Shown: positions 35,400 to 47,515 of the stretch, piece after piece
Layout: each line of letters opens with the position of its first letter
Position numbering within the stretch: the stretch's first letter is position 1
Assembly (NCBI GenBank): GCA_009801085.1
Contig: VNWV01000001.1
Coordinates: forward strand, 4,402,001 to 4,466,000
Length of the DNA: 64,000 nucleotides
Origin: Lasiodiplodia sp. COLG20
Lineage: Eukaryota; Ascomycota; Dothideomycetes; Botryosphaeriales; Botryosphaeriaceae
Reading direction: 5' to 3'
Notes under the pieces: model-generated
Told to the model about the DNA's origin: nothing
The model's database searches: none
Seen by the model: the letters and a program-made list of their open reading frames with translations, nothing else
Made by a program: the position numbers and the translations under genes

Positions 35400-36119
35400 A
35401 TTTTAGGTGTTTCCGCTTTGATTTGGTCTCATGTGCATTGAATAAGGCCATTTCAGCTGCGCTAATCTCATAGCTTATTTAAGTGTCTTTTCTAATACCG
35501 CCCGTCTGCGGGCTTCATGCCTCTCGATCTGGATTTGGCAACTTCTTTTCAGCTCGCTAGATTTATCGGTATGATAACCTCCTCATTGTACACGTGAAGC
35601 CTGTTGTGTTACCATGTTGGGCTGAGGCTCTCGGCTATCGTTCAATCGTCGTCTTTGCGGTAAGACATTCCAAACTTCGTACAAGCCACCCATTACTGCA
35701 GCAAGCTGAAAAGATGAAGCCAAAATGTTTGCCTAACGGAGATTGCCGTGCAGAATTGTATTTTTCAATCCTCGCTCTAATACTAGGCAAATTCTGCCGA
35801 CTGAGCTGACCACCTTTTGGCGTTGGTGGCGTGGGATATGCGCCTCCATAGGACGCCAATCAGAAGAGGCGTTATCTGGTGATGCTTCGTCGAGCGGGGT
35901 CAGCCTACATCCGCGTAGGACCACGTCACCTTGATAGGCCTAGGAATAATAAGGCTTTGCCGTATTAGCTGCTTCAGCGAATTGCGTATTCTGAGATTTG
36001 AATCTAGACTATTATAAGGTAGCCGGACCTTTTGTGTGAGGGAAATGTTTGTTCTTCCTTTTTCTCAAGGCTGCGACTGGGCATACTATATTATTCACTT
36101 ACCAATTTGGGGCCTTGAG
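35400..36119. other. Divergent intergenic region
   Basis: Spacer between the DUF3176 gene and the CFEM-like gene. No element recognised. Confidence 0.4.
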
Positions 36120-36721
36120 ATGAGATACTCGTTTCAGTTTGAAGCCCTCTTTCTACTTCTTTTTGTTCTCCACCGGGCCCGGGCAGAATTGCCCATCTAC
36201 ATCGACCTGGTTCCTGGTTATGGAAATCTCTCCGACTGTGCCGAGCCTCCGCTTCACGACATTGTCCGTAATATGGCTAGTGGATGTGGCGATGGGTCAC
36301 ATCTGACGTCATATACCTGCTTTTGCACCGACAGCTACAGCAAGTTCCTCTACGACATATCTACTGCCGTGTCATCTCAATGCACCAGTACCAATCCAAA
36401 GGCACAAGCCACTAGCGCCCTCAAAGTATTCGAGGAGTATTGCGCGAACGGTGAGAGTTACCGCTTGAATATGAGTGGCCCTTCATGTGAGATATCCAGC
36501 TCTCCTTGATAAGGATAATATGCTAACTAAAGGCAGATGGCGCCGTGTTGCCTTCAACGACAATTATCACGCTGACGCCGGTGATGCATACTCCTACCTA
36601 TACAGAAAAGGACTTCAACGACCGATTCAACTCTTCCGGTTCACGACTAGCACCCGCGTACAATACATACGTGCTATGGACTGCAGTAATGGCCACTAAA
36701 TTGCTCGAAATTATTTTCTGA
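36120..36721 (+). CDS. CFEM-like secreted cysteine-rich protein, possibly GPI-anchored
   Basis: Exons 36120-36486 and 36537-36721 give 183 residues; the 50-bp intron has GTGAGA, CTAAC and GCAG signals. The start at 36120 was chosen because it opens directly into a signal peptide (FQFEALFLLLFVLHRARA). The mature part has a CFEM-like cysteine pattern: DCAEPP, ASGCGDG, YTCFCTD, SSQC and EYC, but the second cysteine of the usual CAxxC is replaced by a proline (CAEPP), so the standard disulfide set is incomplete. The C-terminus is Ser/Thr-rich with a hydrophobic end (VLWTAVMATKLLEIIF), compatible with a GPI anchor. CFEM proteins act in haem uptake, cell-wall function or plant interaction; this one could do any of these. 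Confidence 0.72.
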
Positions 36722-37058
36722 TCTCTCTGATTAGTACAGGCGTAATAAACTTTATTTGAACGAACGGAGGCAGGAAATGAGATTTCTTTTTCCTTGGGCA
36801 TTCAGTTAATGTCTACTTGCGAGGAAAGCACAATAAAAAAAAAGATAAAGGATAATGTACATCCTCCATATCGAATTTACTACTCAGCTGGATAAAACAC
36901 CAAATCTGTGCGATTATACATGGAGGGATACAGGCCCTAGACATTGACAAACAAGCGACATGAGCTGTAACAGCCAATCGACAGTTTTCCTTTTCACAAA
37001 TCCACCAGTGATGACATTGAGGCAGCGATAGATCTCTGAATCAATGAGCAGACTACTA
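36722..37058. other. Intergenic region, no gene seen
   Basis: Short AT-rich spacer between convergent genes; no element recognised. Confidence 0.4.
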
Positions 37059-38334
37059 CTATTGCTGGTTGAAATCGATCACGATTCGACCAGCAATTTC
37101 TCCTCGTCGTAGCTGCTGCACCGATTCTGGTAACTTACTTAGCGGTCTTACTTCGCAAATTTGCTGTAGCAAGCCGCGTCGGGCATACTCCAGTGATGCG
37201 GCCGTATCTTTCATGGTGCCCACAATGGTTCCAATTATATGTAAATTCCGATTAATGAATTGGTATGGCTCAGCTCCAATGAAGGCAGACCCAACACTCG
37301 CTGCTCCGTGGGTTAGTGCAGATATCATGAAATCTGAAGGGAAACTTACGAAGACCGACACATATTACTTTGCCCCCGATCCTATCTCCAATGTAGTGAA
37401 TGGCATCTGCATAGGCCTGGGGCGCGATGACGAAGACGGCATGGGCACCAACCCCACCACAAAGCCTCTTCACTTCTGCGACGACATCCGGTTCTGTCCG
37501 AAAGTCGACAAATGCTTCTGCACCTAGTCTCATGGATAGGTCTCGCTTTTCATTCCCACCGTCGATGACGATTGGACGTATTCCCATAGCTCTAGCGAGT
37601 TGAACGCCCTGGATCCCGACACCACCAGCCCCACCCGGGAATACAGCATAATTGCCCGCCTTCAGACCAGACTCAGTCAGAGAGCGATGCATAGTAGAGG
37701 CACTACACATGATTGGTGCGGCAATATAGTCTGGAACTTCGTCCGGAATCGGAGAAGTGTATTTCGCGGGGGATGTGATATACTGCTGATACGTTCCTGC
37801 TTTCCGTAAGTACTTCTTCGAAGCAAGACTACAATTCCATGTCCTTACCGTTTACATGCAGGCCTGTAGAAACCACGTTTTGACAGTAATTTTCCAGTCC
37901 ATCCCAACACAACTCGCACTGTCCGCACACGTCCCAGAGAGGCTTGATGCCTCCACGATCACCGACTTTCCAATTCTTCACATTGGCGCCAACTTTCACC
38001 ACCACACCGGCGCCTTCGTGGCCAGGGCTTCTTGTACCAAAATGGGACATGGGAGGGTCTTTCCAATCGTGCTGCATGAAGTGAACGTCCGACATACAAA
38101 GGCCGGTGGCATTAAGTTTCAGCAACAACTCGTCCGGGCCTTCTCTATCTGTAAGTGTCCACCGCGCCCCGTGACGGATTTCCTAAGTTAATACTCACCA
38201 GGTTCTGGAACGTCAACATCCTGAATCTCCAGCGTGAAATTCTCCCCCTCGTTGATGACAACAGCGGCTTTGCATTTCTGAGGAATTGCAATTTCGGGTA
38301 CAACATTACTTGAAGCCAATGCTCGGTTATTCAT
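37059..38334 (-). CDS. Zinc-dependent alcohol dehydrogenase (MDR superfamily)
   Basis: Exons 38334-38199, 38148-37849, 37796-37350 and 37300-37059 total 1,125 nt and 374 residues; joins EP-DREGPDELLL, HVNG-TYQQYIT and CVGL-PSVGSAF are in phase. Catalytic zinc ligands sit in TGLCMSDVHFM and GHEGAG, structural zinc in CGQCELCWDGLENYC, and the coenzyme motif is PGGAGGVGIQGVQLARAMG. This is a complete medium-chain alcohol dehydrogenase of the yeast Adh kind, but with diverged flanks, so it may not be a fermentative enzyme. It shares a 359-bp divergent promoter region with the DUF218 gene. Confidence 0.93.
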
Positions 38335-38693
38335 CGTAGGCGACCGAATGAAGAATATTGCAAGATGTCTTCTTTGATAGTGGCCTCATCTGAATAAAAG
38401 GTTTCCTCGGGTTTGCTGAATGAGTGATCCACCGGGATTCATCACCATTTCCAGCACGTTACTTCCGGCGGAACACTAAGCACGATGCTTTCGAGATTAG
38501 CTCACAAACCACAATTCCCTTATCGAGCTTTGCCGACACATATGGCTGCATTACTAGTTTTAGTATCCCTACCGCTGATATCCAGCCTCTAGGATAACAT
38601 CGGCTATAAATCAATGCCCTTCGTCATTTACTGCCCCTACTTTTGTTTTTTACACTGTTTCACAACTTGCTATCCTTGGATATTCTAATAACC
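38335..38693. other. Divergent promoter region of ADH and DUF218 genes
   Basis: Separates the two start codons by 359 bp. A CTATAAAT at about 38603-38610 lies about 85 bp before the DUF218 start. No operator repeat is obvious. Confidence 0.4.
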
Positions 38694-39518
38694 ATGAATA
38701 CTGCACAGGTAGCCAAGGATGTTAATACCGTTTCCACTTTCATCTCACGCGAAGATGTATCAGACATCAACCTAACGGAGCCGGTCGACTGCATAATCCT
38801 CTGCGTCTCATCCGTCCTCCATAGCGCCGAGACCGTTTTTAAAGCCGTCCAAGCGCGTCCGCATCTCACGAAGACCTTAGTCCTCTGTGGCGGTATCGGC
38901 CACTCAACCAAATACATCCACGAAGCAGTCGCCCGCCACCCGCGGTTCAAGGATGCCGCAGCCGAGATCCAGGGCCTTCCCGAGGCCCAGGTGCTCAACG
39001 TTCTCTGGACCCGCTTCTTCACCTCGCCAGCCCTGAAGGACCGCGGTCCACGCGTCTTGCTCGAAGACCGCTCCATCACCTGCGCCACGAACGCCATCGA
39101 AGCGCGAAAAGTCCTCGAGCGCTCCGGAGTCGATCTTCCCGGCTCCGTCATCGTCGTTCAAGACCCCACCATGTTCCGCCGCACGGTCGCGTGCTTCGAC
39201 AAGGTGTATGCCGACACGGCACCAAAGGCTCCGCGCTTCGTCGGCTGTCCGATCTTCGTTCCGCTCGTTCGGCCGGCTCGGGATGGTGCTCGACTAGAAT
39301 ACGATCTGCCGGCTGGTTGGTCGGCTGGGGATATGTGGAACATGGATCGGTTTTTGGAGTTGGTCATGGGCGAGGTGCCCCGCATGCGAGACGACGACAA
39401 AGGATACGGGCCGAACGGCAAGGGCCACATGGTTCATGTGGATATCCCGGATGAGGTTGAGCAAGCGTGGGCATGTCTCATCGACGCAGTCCCTCATCGT
39501 AGATATGGAGGTACTTAG
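38694..39518 (+). CDS. DUF218 (SanA/YdcF-like) protein
   Basis: Single exon, 274 residues. DUF218 marks: VDCIILCVSS, then LTKTLVLCGGIGHST, then VLLEDRSITCATNAIEARKVL. In bacteria such proteins are envelope-associated or bind S-adenosylmethionine (YdcF); fungal homologues are uncharacterised. The usual STNCGEN is here SITCATN, a change in the conserved loop. The ATG at 38694 follows an in-frame upstream methionine at 38643 that adds a hydrophobic stretch; the shorter start is preferred because the conserved region begins close to it. Function unknown. Confidence 0.82.
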   Translation: MNTAQVAKDVNTVSTFISREDVSDINLTEPVDCIILCVSSVLHSAETVFKAVQARPHLTKTLVLCGGIGHSTKYIHEAVARHPRFKDAAAEIQGLPEAQVLNVLWTRFFTSPALKDRGPRVLLEDRSITCATNAIEARKVLERSGVDLPGSVIVVQDPTMFRRTVACFDKVYADTAPKAPRFVGCPIFVPLVRPARDGARLEYDLPAGWSAGDMWNMDRFLELVMGEVPRMRDDDKGYGPNGKGHMVHVDIPDEVEQAWACLIDAVPHRRYGGT

Positions 39519-41198
39519 AAGGACTTGCCTTGTAATTGCATCATCTAGCTCGCCGCTAGAACCCAATCTACCCGGTTAGTTGTGGAGTGATTTTGGATTT
39601 GTAGACGCTCCTGACTTGGGCTGCTCCGATGTAGACCAAAAGGAACCTTGATGGTTCCGCCGGGAGCTCATGCTGTTAAAGGAATAGCGCCTCCGCCGGA
39701 ACGCCTCTCTGCTTTTGAAAGCTCATGCCGTCCCAGCACCTTAATCTAACACACCTCATAACGCGCTGACGCTCTATCGCGTTTCGGGTCGGAGGCTGGA
39801 TCCATCTCCGACAGGTGTCCGAAGTCAAGGAAAGTTCCGAGTGCTTGCCATCGCTGCCAATGACGCCAGCGAACAGCCAAGGTTCCCAAGCTGCAGTTCC
39901 GAGCTGACACACACACTTCACTAAAAGATGGGCCATAGATGAATCGCCCAAGTGCAGTTCCGCCGATTAGGGAAAGAAACGAAAAAAAAAAAAAAAAAAA
40001 CATACGACTTCCTCAAATGGGAAAAAGGTCTGTTATCAACACGGTACAACAAACAGTGGAGCGTAACAGAAAACGAGGAGGCAGATGTCACAAAGACTCC
40101 TTTTCCCGACAAAAAGCAGAAGATGGTGTGGCCCGGCTTACACAAGTTCAGCGCTCGTATGTACATACAACAGGCTGCAGCAAGGCTGTCGGCGGGTACC
40201 TCCGATCTCGTATAACCACAGACGAACCAGATCAGTTGAAAAAAATAGAAGATAGAAATCGATATCGATTAGAGAAATGGCAGCCGGCTTGGAAAGGGCT
40301 GCCGGGGCCCGGATGAAACGGTTGACGACCAGGGTCTGCCCGCGCTTCCCGCTTCCCCGTCGCGATCCCCACGCTGGAAACCACTGCGCCGGCGCCCGCC
40401 CTACGATATGGTTCGCGAACCGAAGATAATCTCCGTATTTCCCCTCTCTTTACTCGTTTTCTGCTTTCTTTGCTTTTTCTTTTTCCTTCGTAAATCAGCT
40501 CATTCTTGAGGCTGCAGTTTCCGTGATCATCCATTGATGACAGACGGTTGAAAGTGCACCCGATTCGTTGCTCACGGACCCGCCCTGGCCTTTCGAGGAG
40601 CGGGAATGCGCGCCGGGAACGGGGACGCCAAAAAAGCGACCAATCCCCTGTCGTGTGACGAGATCTCGAGGATCGCTGTCGGAAAAGCAAAAATATCGTT
40701 GAGATCGCGGGCTGCACCCTTCCATTTCGGACATGAAATCTTACTGTGTCGCCATGAGGTGGCTGTCAGGCACATCAAAAATAAGGTTCATCTCGTGGGC
40801 ACCGGCGGTAAGCGACCCTTATTAGTGCAGATTTAGTTGGTTTTTGTAAATGGACCGCCGCTTCGGTGCCTGCCGTGCAGATGGTGCGACATTGACAGAT
40901 AGCCGCGTCCAACGCGTTGCACAATCCCTTGCATCAGAGAGGGAAATAGTCGCTCAGCATGGGTCTACCTAAGGATCGCTCTCGCCCTGTTCTTTTGCCT
41001 GGGTCACCTCGCATTGGATGCGTCTGGGATATACATACCTCCGACCACGCGTGGTGAAATGGATCTCTGAGTAGCACAGGGACGCATGCGGCTCACGACC
41101 GCCCAGTTTTAACCACCATCTACCATGCTTTTAGGCATACTCGATACCTGCGCCTAAGCCGTTGAGGAGCCACTGCGCTGGGGATTCTGCCGCCAGCA
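39519..41198. other. Intergenic region, 1.7 kb
   Basis: No gene seen. An 18-base A run lies at about 39983-40000. Several overlapping frames around 39940-40720 have no family resemblance. Confidence 0.4.
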
Positions 41199-43115
41199 AT
41201 GCTTGAATCGTTACGGCCTCCTCTGGAACTTGTCTTTGCATGGCAGGCCTCACAGTTCCCGCACGGTATCCGACGAGGCTGGGGCATCGTCATTCTCATC
41301 GGCGTCCTTTTCCCCATATGTTTTCTTGCCGTTGTCCTTCGCACAATACTTAGAATACGAAGACGGAGCTTTGGCGTTGACGATTGTTTGATAATATTCG
41401 CTGTGGTCCGTATCATCATCACCTCCTACGATGTCAACAAAGAAAGCTAACCTCCTGTAGTTATTTGCCACTGGAGTAGACACTTGTATAATCCTTGGTC
41501 CGTCGTCTCCCCCAACCTTCTTCGCATTAGACAGTACACTTACTCAGATGATGCTGATACCGTCCTGACAGCTTTTCGTCTCTACGGATACGACCGACAC
41601 GTCTGGGACCTCACCCAACCCGTAGCGCTCCAAGCGCGAAAGGTCCGCATTCCATTCGACCGCCCAGAACCCCTCAACATCACCCCCTTCATCCCCAAGC
41701 TGACCACTCCCTCCAGATAATGCTCGCCATCGAACTCCTCAACTCGACCAGCACCTGCCTCACCAAAGCCTCGATCCTCTTCTTCTACCGGCGGCTGGGG
41801 CGCGGCACGTACACGACGACGTTCCTGCTGGTCGTGCAGACCAACATCGTGCTCATCGGCGCGTACCTGCTCTCCTTCTCCATCGTCCTGCTGCTGACGT
41901 GCCACCCGTTCGCGGCGCACTGGCTGCAGTTCTCCATCGTGTGGGCGACGCACAACACGTACCGCTGCATGGACGAGGCCGCGACGACGGTGGCGGCCAA
42001 CGCCGTGTCGATCGCGCAGGACTTCGTCGCGTGCTGCCTGCCCGCCGTGCTGCTGTGGAAGCTGCAGATGAGTCGGAAGAAGAAGGTGTTGCTGGGGTCG
42101 TTGTTGGGGTTGGGTATTCTGTACGTTGTCATCGTCCTCCTCCTCCCTAGTTTTTTGAAAGAGAAGTGTGTAGCTGAAGACATGCAACAGCCCCTGCGTC
42201 GCCGGCGTCCTCCGCCTCTACTACACGGTCCGCGTGTACCAGAGCTACGACGCGACCTGGACCGCGCACACGGTCCTGGTCTGGACCGTCATCGAGAACC
42301 ACCTCGGCATCCTGTGCGCCTGCGCCCCGGCGCTGCACTCGTACGGAAAGGAAGTGTGGCGGTCGCACTCGGCGAGGTGGTCGTCCTGCGGGCTGTTTTC
42401 GTGCTGGCTGTGCACTAGTACCTTCAGCCTGTTCAAGTACCTGGGGAGTCGCTCGACGGGAAGGACGTCGTCGTCGTCATCGTCATTTTTTCGACGGAGT
42501 GGGAAGAGGAGAAGAAAGAGGAGGAGCGGGAGTGGGCATATTGAGTTGGAGGAGCACGTTGTTGGGAAGGGTGGTAGTGGCGGCAGGAGTGGAAGTGGCG
42601 GTGGTGGCGGCAGTAGCAGTGATGGGAGCCGTATCGGCAGTATCGGAAGTGGGAGGTTCAGCAGGAGGACAGGGTCGAATGACGATGGTCGCGGGAGTCG
42701 GGGGGCCGGCACACTGCTGTCGTCGTTGTCAGTGCTGGATGAGAGGGGCTCTGAGCGTTCAATCATGATGGCTGGGGGCAGCGGGAACAACAGCGATGAC
42801 CAAGGCGCGGCAGATGATAGCGATCTGGAGCGCGGACGGACAGACGTCGGAGGGTGGGAGTTGGAAAGTCTGCCGGAGGTGCTGTCGCCAAACAGGTTGC
42901 CACAACGAGTACCGCCTGCGTACTTGGGGTCGGATCAACAGCAGCAGCGGATGCACGACCGACGTGCTACAATTCCCTTTCCTACGACGAGAAGGTCTAC
43001 GCGAGAAGGCCACCGATCAGAAGACGATATCGGGCTAGCAATAACGAGGGATGCGATTGCACCTGCGCTGGAATACAGTAAACGGAACGGCAATAGCGGC
43101 ATGAAGCGCAATTGA
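41199..43115 (+). CDS. Fungal rhodopsin-like seven-helix membrane protein
   Basis: Exons 41199-41405, 41461-41485, 41572-41642, 41717-42120 and 42191-43115 total 1,632 nt and 543 residues. Phase is kept at all joins, one through a 25-nt microexon (FAV-LFATGVDTS-FRLYGYDRHVWDL). Seven helices fill the first half, with the family motifs FGVDDCLIIFAV, YGYDRHVWDL, STCLTKASILFFYRRL and WTVIENHLGILCACAPAL. The C-terminal 240 residues are low-complexity Ser/Gly/Arg-rich (GKGGSGGRSGSGGGGG) and probably disordered and cytosolic. This SAT4/PTH11-related family is large in filamentous fungi; a few members sense host surfaces, most are uncharacterised. A role as a receptor is an inference. Confidence 0.88.
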
Positions 43116-43254
43116 ACGAATTATCCTGTCATTCCCTCAAGACAATCGCATGATTGACAATCAGTCCCCGTCGAACAAACAATTACGTATCATGGTATCA
43201 GCCAGCCTTTTCCAAAGCACCCAAAAACGCCCTCGACATCCATCCCTCCCTCCA

Positions 43255-46200
43255 TCACCCCAACGACGCCTGCGCCCACCCCACCACCAGCGCCGCCAAC
43301 GTGAGCATCCAACCCGCCACCCCAAACGCGCCCTGCACATCGTCGCCCCTCTTGCACGCCCACACGACAGCGAAAACCGAGCTGCCGAGCACGAAGAACA
43401 GCATGACGAGCAGCCACACGCGGTCGGCGAGGAAGCCCTCGACGAGGTTGATGCCCCAGCCGACGCCGACGTCGAGGCGGGCGCCGCGGCGCTTGGGCGC
43501 GCGCGCGTACGTCACGAACTCGTTGTCGTAGTCCTCCGGGTGCGCGAACAGATGCATCAGGTACTGCGCCCCCACCGGCGGCACCAGGTCGTGCGGCTCG
43601 AAGTCGTAGACCGGGTTGCCGTGGACGGCTTGTTTGGTAGATGACACGGGCGGCATGTCCGGGCACTTGCGGATGTCGACGACGCGGTTGCGGTGGACTT
43701 CGAACTGTTGTGTGTGAACTCGTCAGTTATGTTGCGTGAGAAAAGGACTAGAATATCAGTGGCTTACCTGCACGAAATCGATGCTTGTCAGGCCGCGCAG
43801 GCGCAGGATCCGCCACCACTTGCGGTTGACGTGCGAGTACAGGCTGCGCACCGCCATGGCGAGATCTCTGTCGGACCGGATCTTCGTCTCGGTCACATCG
43901 ACATGCGACAGCTTCGTGGTGAACTCGCCCTCATCCGCGCAGGTGAGGAGCCACCGCGTGGGCGGGAGCGTGCTGACGCGGACGGAGAAGGGATTGTTGC
44001 TTCGGAGCGCCGTCGGGCTGTAGTTGGACGGCGACGAATCCCCGCCGCCGAGAGATCCCCATGTCGTGGCCGGGGAAGGCGTCAAGGATGGGTTGCTACT
44101 GAAAACCTGGCTGGGCTCGGAGAAGCTGCTGTGGGCGCTGTGTGACGGGCTGCTCGGCGACGCATGAGCCCGCGGCCTGTTGAGGTATGCTTCGAGCTCG
44201 CGTGCGGCACCCCGGCGGCGCTCGATGAAGTCATCGTAGAGCTCTTTTCCGCACGTCTATAAAAGTAAAAAAGGTCAGCTTGCATTATTGTTGCAGGAAC
44301 CACGGCGTGCTTACGCAGGTCCAGCGGACGCGGACGTGATCCTTCGGCACTGGCTTCTCGGGCCCGTAGGCGTCGTACAGGCCTGCTGCCACGCGGCCCA
44401 GCTGTGCCAGTGTAGCCTTGGTTGCGTGCGACAAGAAGCTGTGCACCGGGCTTCGTTTTTCTGGCGATGGCCTGATTTCGATATTGGACGGCAACCACAG
44501 GCTGCCGCCCGGGCTGTCGGGTTCGGGCAGGTTCAGCGTAGGCAATGTGACAGATCCGTCATACGAACCCTGGCTCGCATCCCTGAGCTCGTGCATGGGC
44601 GACGCCGCAGTGGAGACGCGACCGTTGGACTCGAAATGAGGAGACATCTGGCTGCGCACATCATCTTGCCGCACCTGCGTCGGCGTGTGTACTGTAACGG
44701 GGCCCTGTACTATCGGTGCATTGTTGGTGGTGCGATCGGACCCAGGACCAAAGTTCGTCGATATTACGAGCTTCCCAGATGCTTCAGGGATCTGCAAATC
44801 GTGTTGAGCGGTTGCGCCTTCCCATCTCGGGGCGCTTCGGCTCGTTGCCGCCATCGAATCTGCCTCCCGCCGTGCCGTCTTGATCGTCGGACGATCCACA
44901 CCAGTCGCGACATCATTGCCGATTGCGATACTCTTTCCGTTGTCCGCCTTTATCTGATCCGAGCTAGGGCCAGGCGTCCCTTGAACCTCGTGTTCCTTTG
45001 CTAACCGGCGAACCAATTGCTTCTGCTCGTGGTGGACTGGTCCGCTGCTGTTCGCTGCTTCTTGTGGCCCAGGAGATTCTGTTGACGCTGCATTGTCCAA
45101 GTCCATGCGTGATTGTTGCTCATTCCCGGAGACACCTTCCTCAGAAGATCCCGCGGAGCTCTGCATCAGACGTCGGTTCAAGCTCTCCATGTCCAGAGGT
45201 AACGTCCGCGAGCCCTCAGAAGCCCCACTTGCGAACGTCCCGCCAGACCTAGGTCTCTTCACGAGCCTGTGCGTCGCATGTCTGACAGAGAGTCCTTTCG
45301 TTGGCGTAGGAACGATACTCGACGGCGGCGAATAATCCGAATCGCTAGTATCCATGACTGGCTCCGACCAGGCGGATGCCTCCTCGGGTCCAAAAGAGAG
45401 GGTACGAAGAAGGCTCTCTGTCGGAGACGTCGCCAAGAAGACATCTTCATCACCAGCATCCTGTTCAGCCTGGTCTGTCACGGCCGCCTGATCTGCTGCG
45501 CGATCCCTAGCAGGAGGGCGCTGTGGCGCATCGACCGCAGGACGAGGCACAGGAGTGGCAGACGACGTCGGCAACTCGAAAACGGCAGGCTCGGCTGGAG
45601 CCTCGTGGAGGCCTGGCACCTGATGGACAATGGCAGCCGGCGGCCTGGCCTCGAGCTCGACAGGTGGCGAAGGCTCTGATGGTGGTCCTCCAAGGCTGTC
45701 ATTACCAACGGCTGTCTGCTCCGGCGCCGATTCCAGCTGCGGGGCATAAGTACGCTTGAGGCTCTTCTCGTGGATGGCACCGTTGTCCAAACGCAAGTCG
45801 ACGATCTCGTTCGCGTCCAACGTACGCCTGAGCAGGCGCAGCACGAGTCCCTTGCGGCCTTTGCGCACGCCAGCCTTGATCATCTGGGTGAATGGTTTCT
45901 GCTGGTCAGCGTTGGATATTTTCTGTCCCACCGCTCCGGCTTCTGCCTGCTGCATCGAGGCGATCCATCCAGGAAGATTCTCGGCCAGGAACTGTTTCGA
46001 GACGGACTCGACCTCCGACCAGCCCTTATCAGAGACGCTCAACGGGAGATGCGCATCTAGAGTGGCCGAAACATCGTCACCGCCGCCTTGCTGCGCCGAG
46101 TCCGCGCCGACAGACGACGTAAAATTCGGTAGACCGGTGAGTCCGTCGTAAGACGGCGGCGGGGACCTGGTAAGGCTGCGCGCGTCTGACGACCGGATGC

Positions 46201-46306
46201 TGCTGCTGCTGAGCAGCGACAGCCGGTTGTTGCGCCCCTGGCACAGCGTAAAGGTTGACGGCGAGGCTGATCGCCGCTGCCAGTTGTCGACGTAATTGGT
46301 CTCCAT
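43255..46306 (-). CDS. Large fungal protein of unknown function with two C-terminal helices
   Basis: I do not recognise a named domain. Exons 46306-44315, 44256-43768 and 43704-43255 give 976 residues (joins WTC-TCGKELYDDF and DFVQ-FEVHRNRV). The first 600 residues are mostly disordered, Ser/Pro-rich, with an ordered island (KGWSEVESVSKQFLAENLPGW ... KGLVLRLLRRTLDANEIVDLRL). The conserved C-terminal part has the CGKELYDDFIERRRGAARELEAYL block, then VSTLPPTRWLLTCADEG, WWRILRLRGLTSIDFVQF, VPPVGAQYLMHLFAHPED, and two helices (WLLVMLFFVLGSSVFAVVWA; GWMLTLAALVVGWA) at the end. It is likely a tail-anchored membrane protein. The open frame extends to 46534 without an ATG, so a small upstream exon is possible. 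Confidence 0.75.
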
Positions 46307-47515
46307 GCGCGCGGCGATACTCGCGTGGCTGTCTGGGGCTCCTCCGACCACTCCTCCTCCACCTCCACTGGCCGCGAGATTCAGGTTCCTGTTAGGAACA
46401 GGGCTGACAATGTCCTTTAGCACCCCGATAGGCCGAAAAATTAGCCCAGGTCCGTTCGAGAATGGGCGATTCCCAAACCAATTCAAGTGCGCCACAGATA
46501 CAGCTGCTTCTCTCCCCACCCCACCACCATTCACACTTACTACCTTCGACGAATGGGAAAAAATGAAATAACGGGCTACATTACCATGGCATACACCAAG
46601 GCTAACATGACACCCAGGCGCGGCGGTATTCGGTCATCGACGACGCCCGCATCAAACAGGCCTATCGGTGAGGATGATGGGAGTCGGAGGCGACGAGAAA
46701 ACTCACAGTATCCGGGCGTAAATGCGCCAGCGCGCGCGCGCGATCAGCCTGGCGGGGGTCCCTTTTTCTACGAGCAGGCAGCAACGGGCGAACCAAGGCA
46801 GAAATGGAGCATCGCCCATGGGGCTGTGTGAGACCTCCATCCCGTTCCCCTCCGCCAGGCCCTACTACGCAAAGAACGGGAAAGCGCCGCACGTCCAGCC
46901 TCAAACCCGCCCGCCCGCCCGCAACCGCGCTAGACGATCATCAGCCAAGAGGGAGGCAGTGACTCCTCGCCTGTCATCCGTGGCGGAGCTGAGTGGGGGC
47001 CGAGACAATGCTCGCTCGAATAATTGCCGCAAGTACCTATCTCGAACGATGGGACGGAGGGTTTGTACTTAAAAGAGAAAAATTTTGCCGCCGTCTTTGA
47101 AGAGCCATGAGAATGCGAGTTTCGATGGCAATGTCCTACTTTGTTTCCTCCTCCAAGTCTGTCGGCGGTTGCAGTAGAGTGTGGGTCGAGCGCAAGCGAT
47201 CCTGAGGCGCAGCCGTGTGGGGGCGGCATTCTCCGCACGACATTGACATCCTCATGGTCGGCCGAGGCATGTTTCCCTGGTAATATATGGTGAGCTCTGC
47301 CGCGTGAAACACATGCACGTGCGACTTTCCTGTCCTGGCGTCTTGCCTGAGATCGACGAACGTGGAAGGTCTAGACTCAAGATAGACGTCACTGAGATAT
47401 GAGCGCAGGTGGCGGTACGACCTATTTTGAAATACAAATGAGGGTATCATATACGAGCATCTCGTCCAAAAACTGGTCAGAAGAGCTGTACCTACTGACT
47501 GCCGCACCCTAAACC
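46307..47515. other. Intergenic region, 1.2 kb
   Basis: 5' flank of the unknown protein and 3' flank of SLX4. An ATG-bearing short frame at about 46640 could be the missing first exon of the upstream gene (ATG ACC GAA TAC CGC with a GT donor soon after), but this is not certain. Nothing else seen. Confidence 0.35.

Noticed and set aside
39939..40316. Plus-strand frame starting in the A run
   Set aside because: Begins in a homopolymer, has no family resemblance and overlaps an equally long antisense frame.
1..46306. A secondary-metabolite cluster
   Set aside because: P450, SDRs and transporters are present, but no PKS, NRPS, terpene cyclase, prenyltransferase or pathway regulator; genes face many directions with ordinary spacing.
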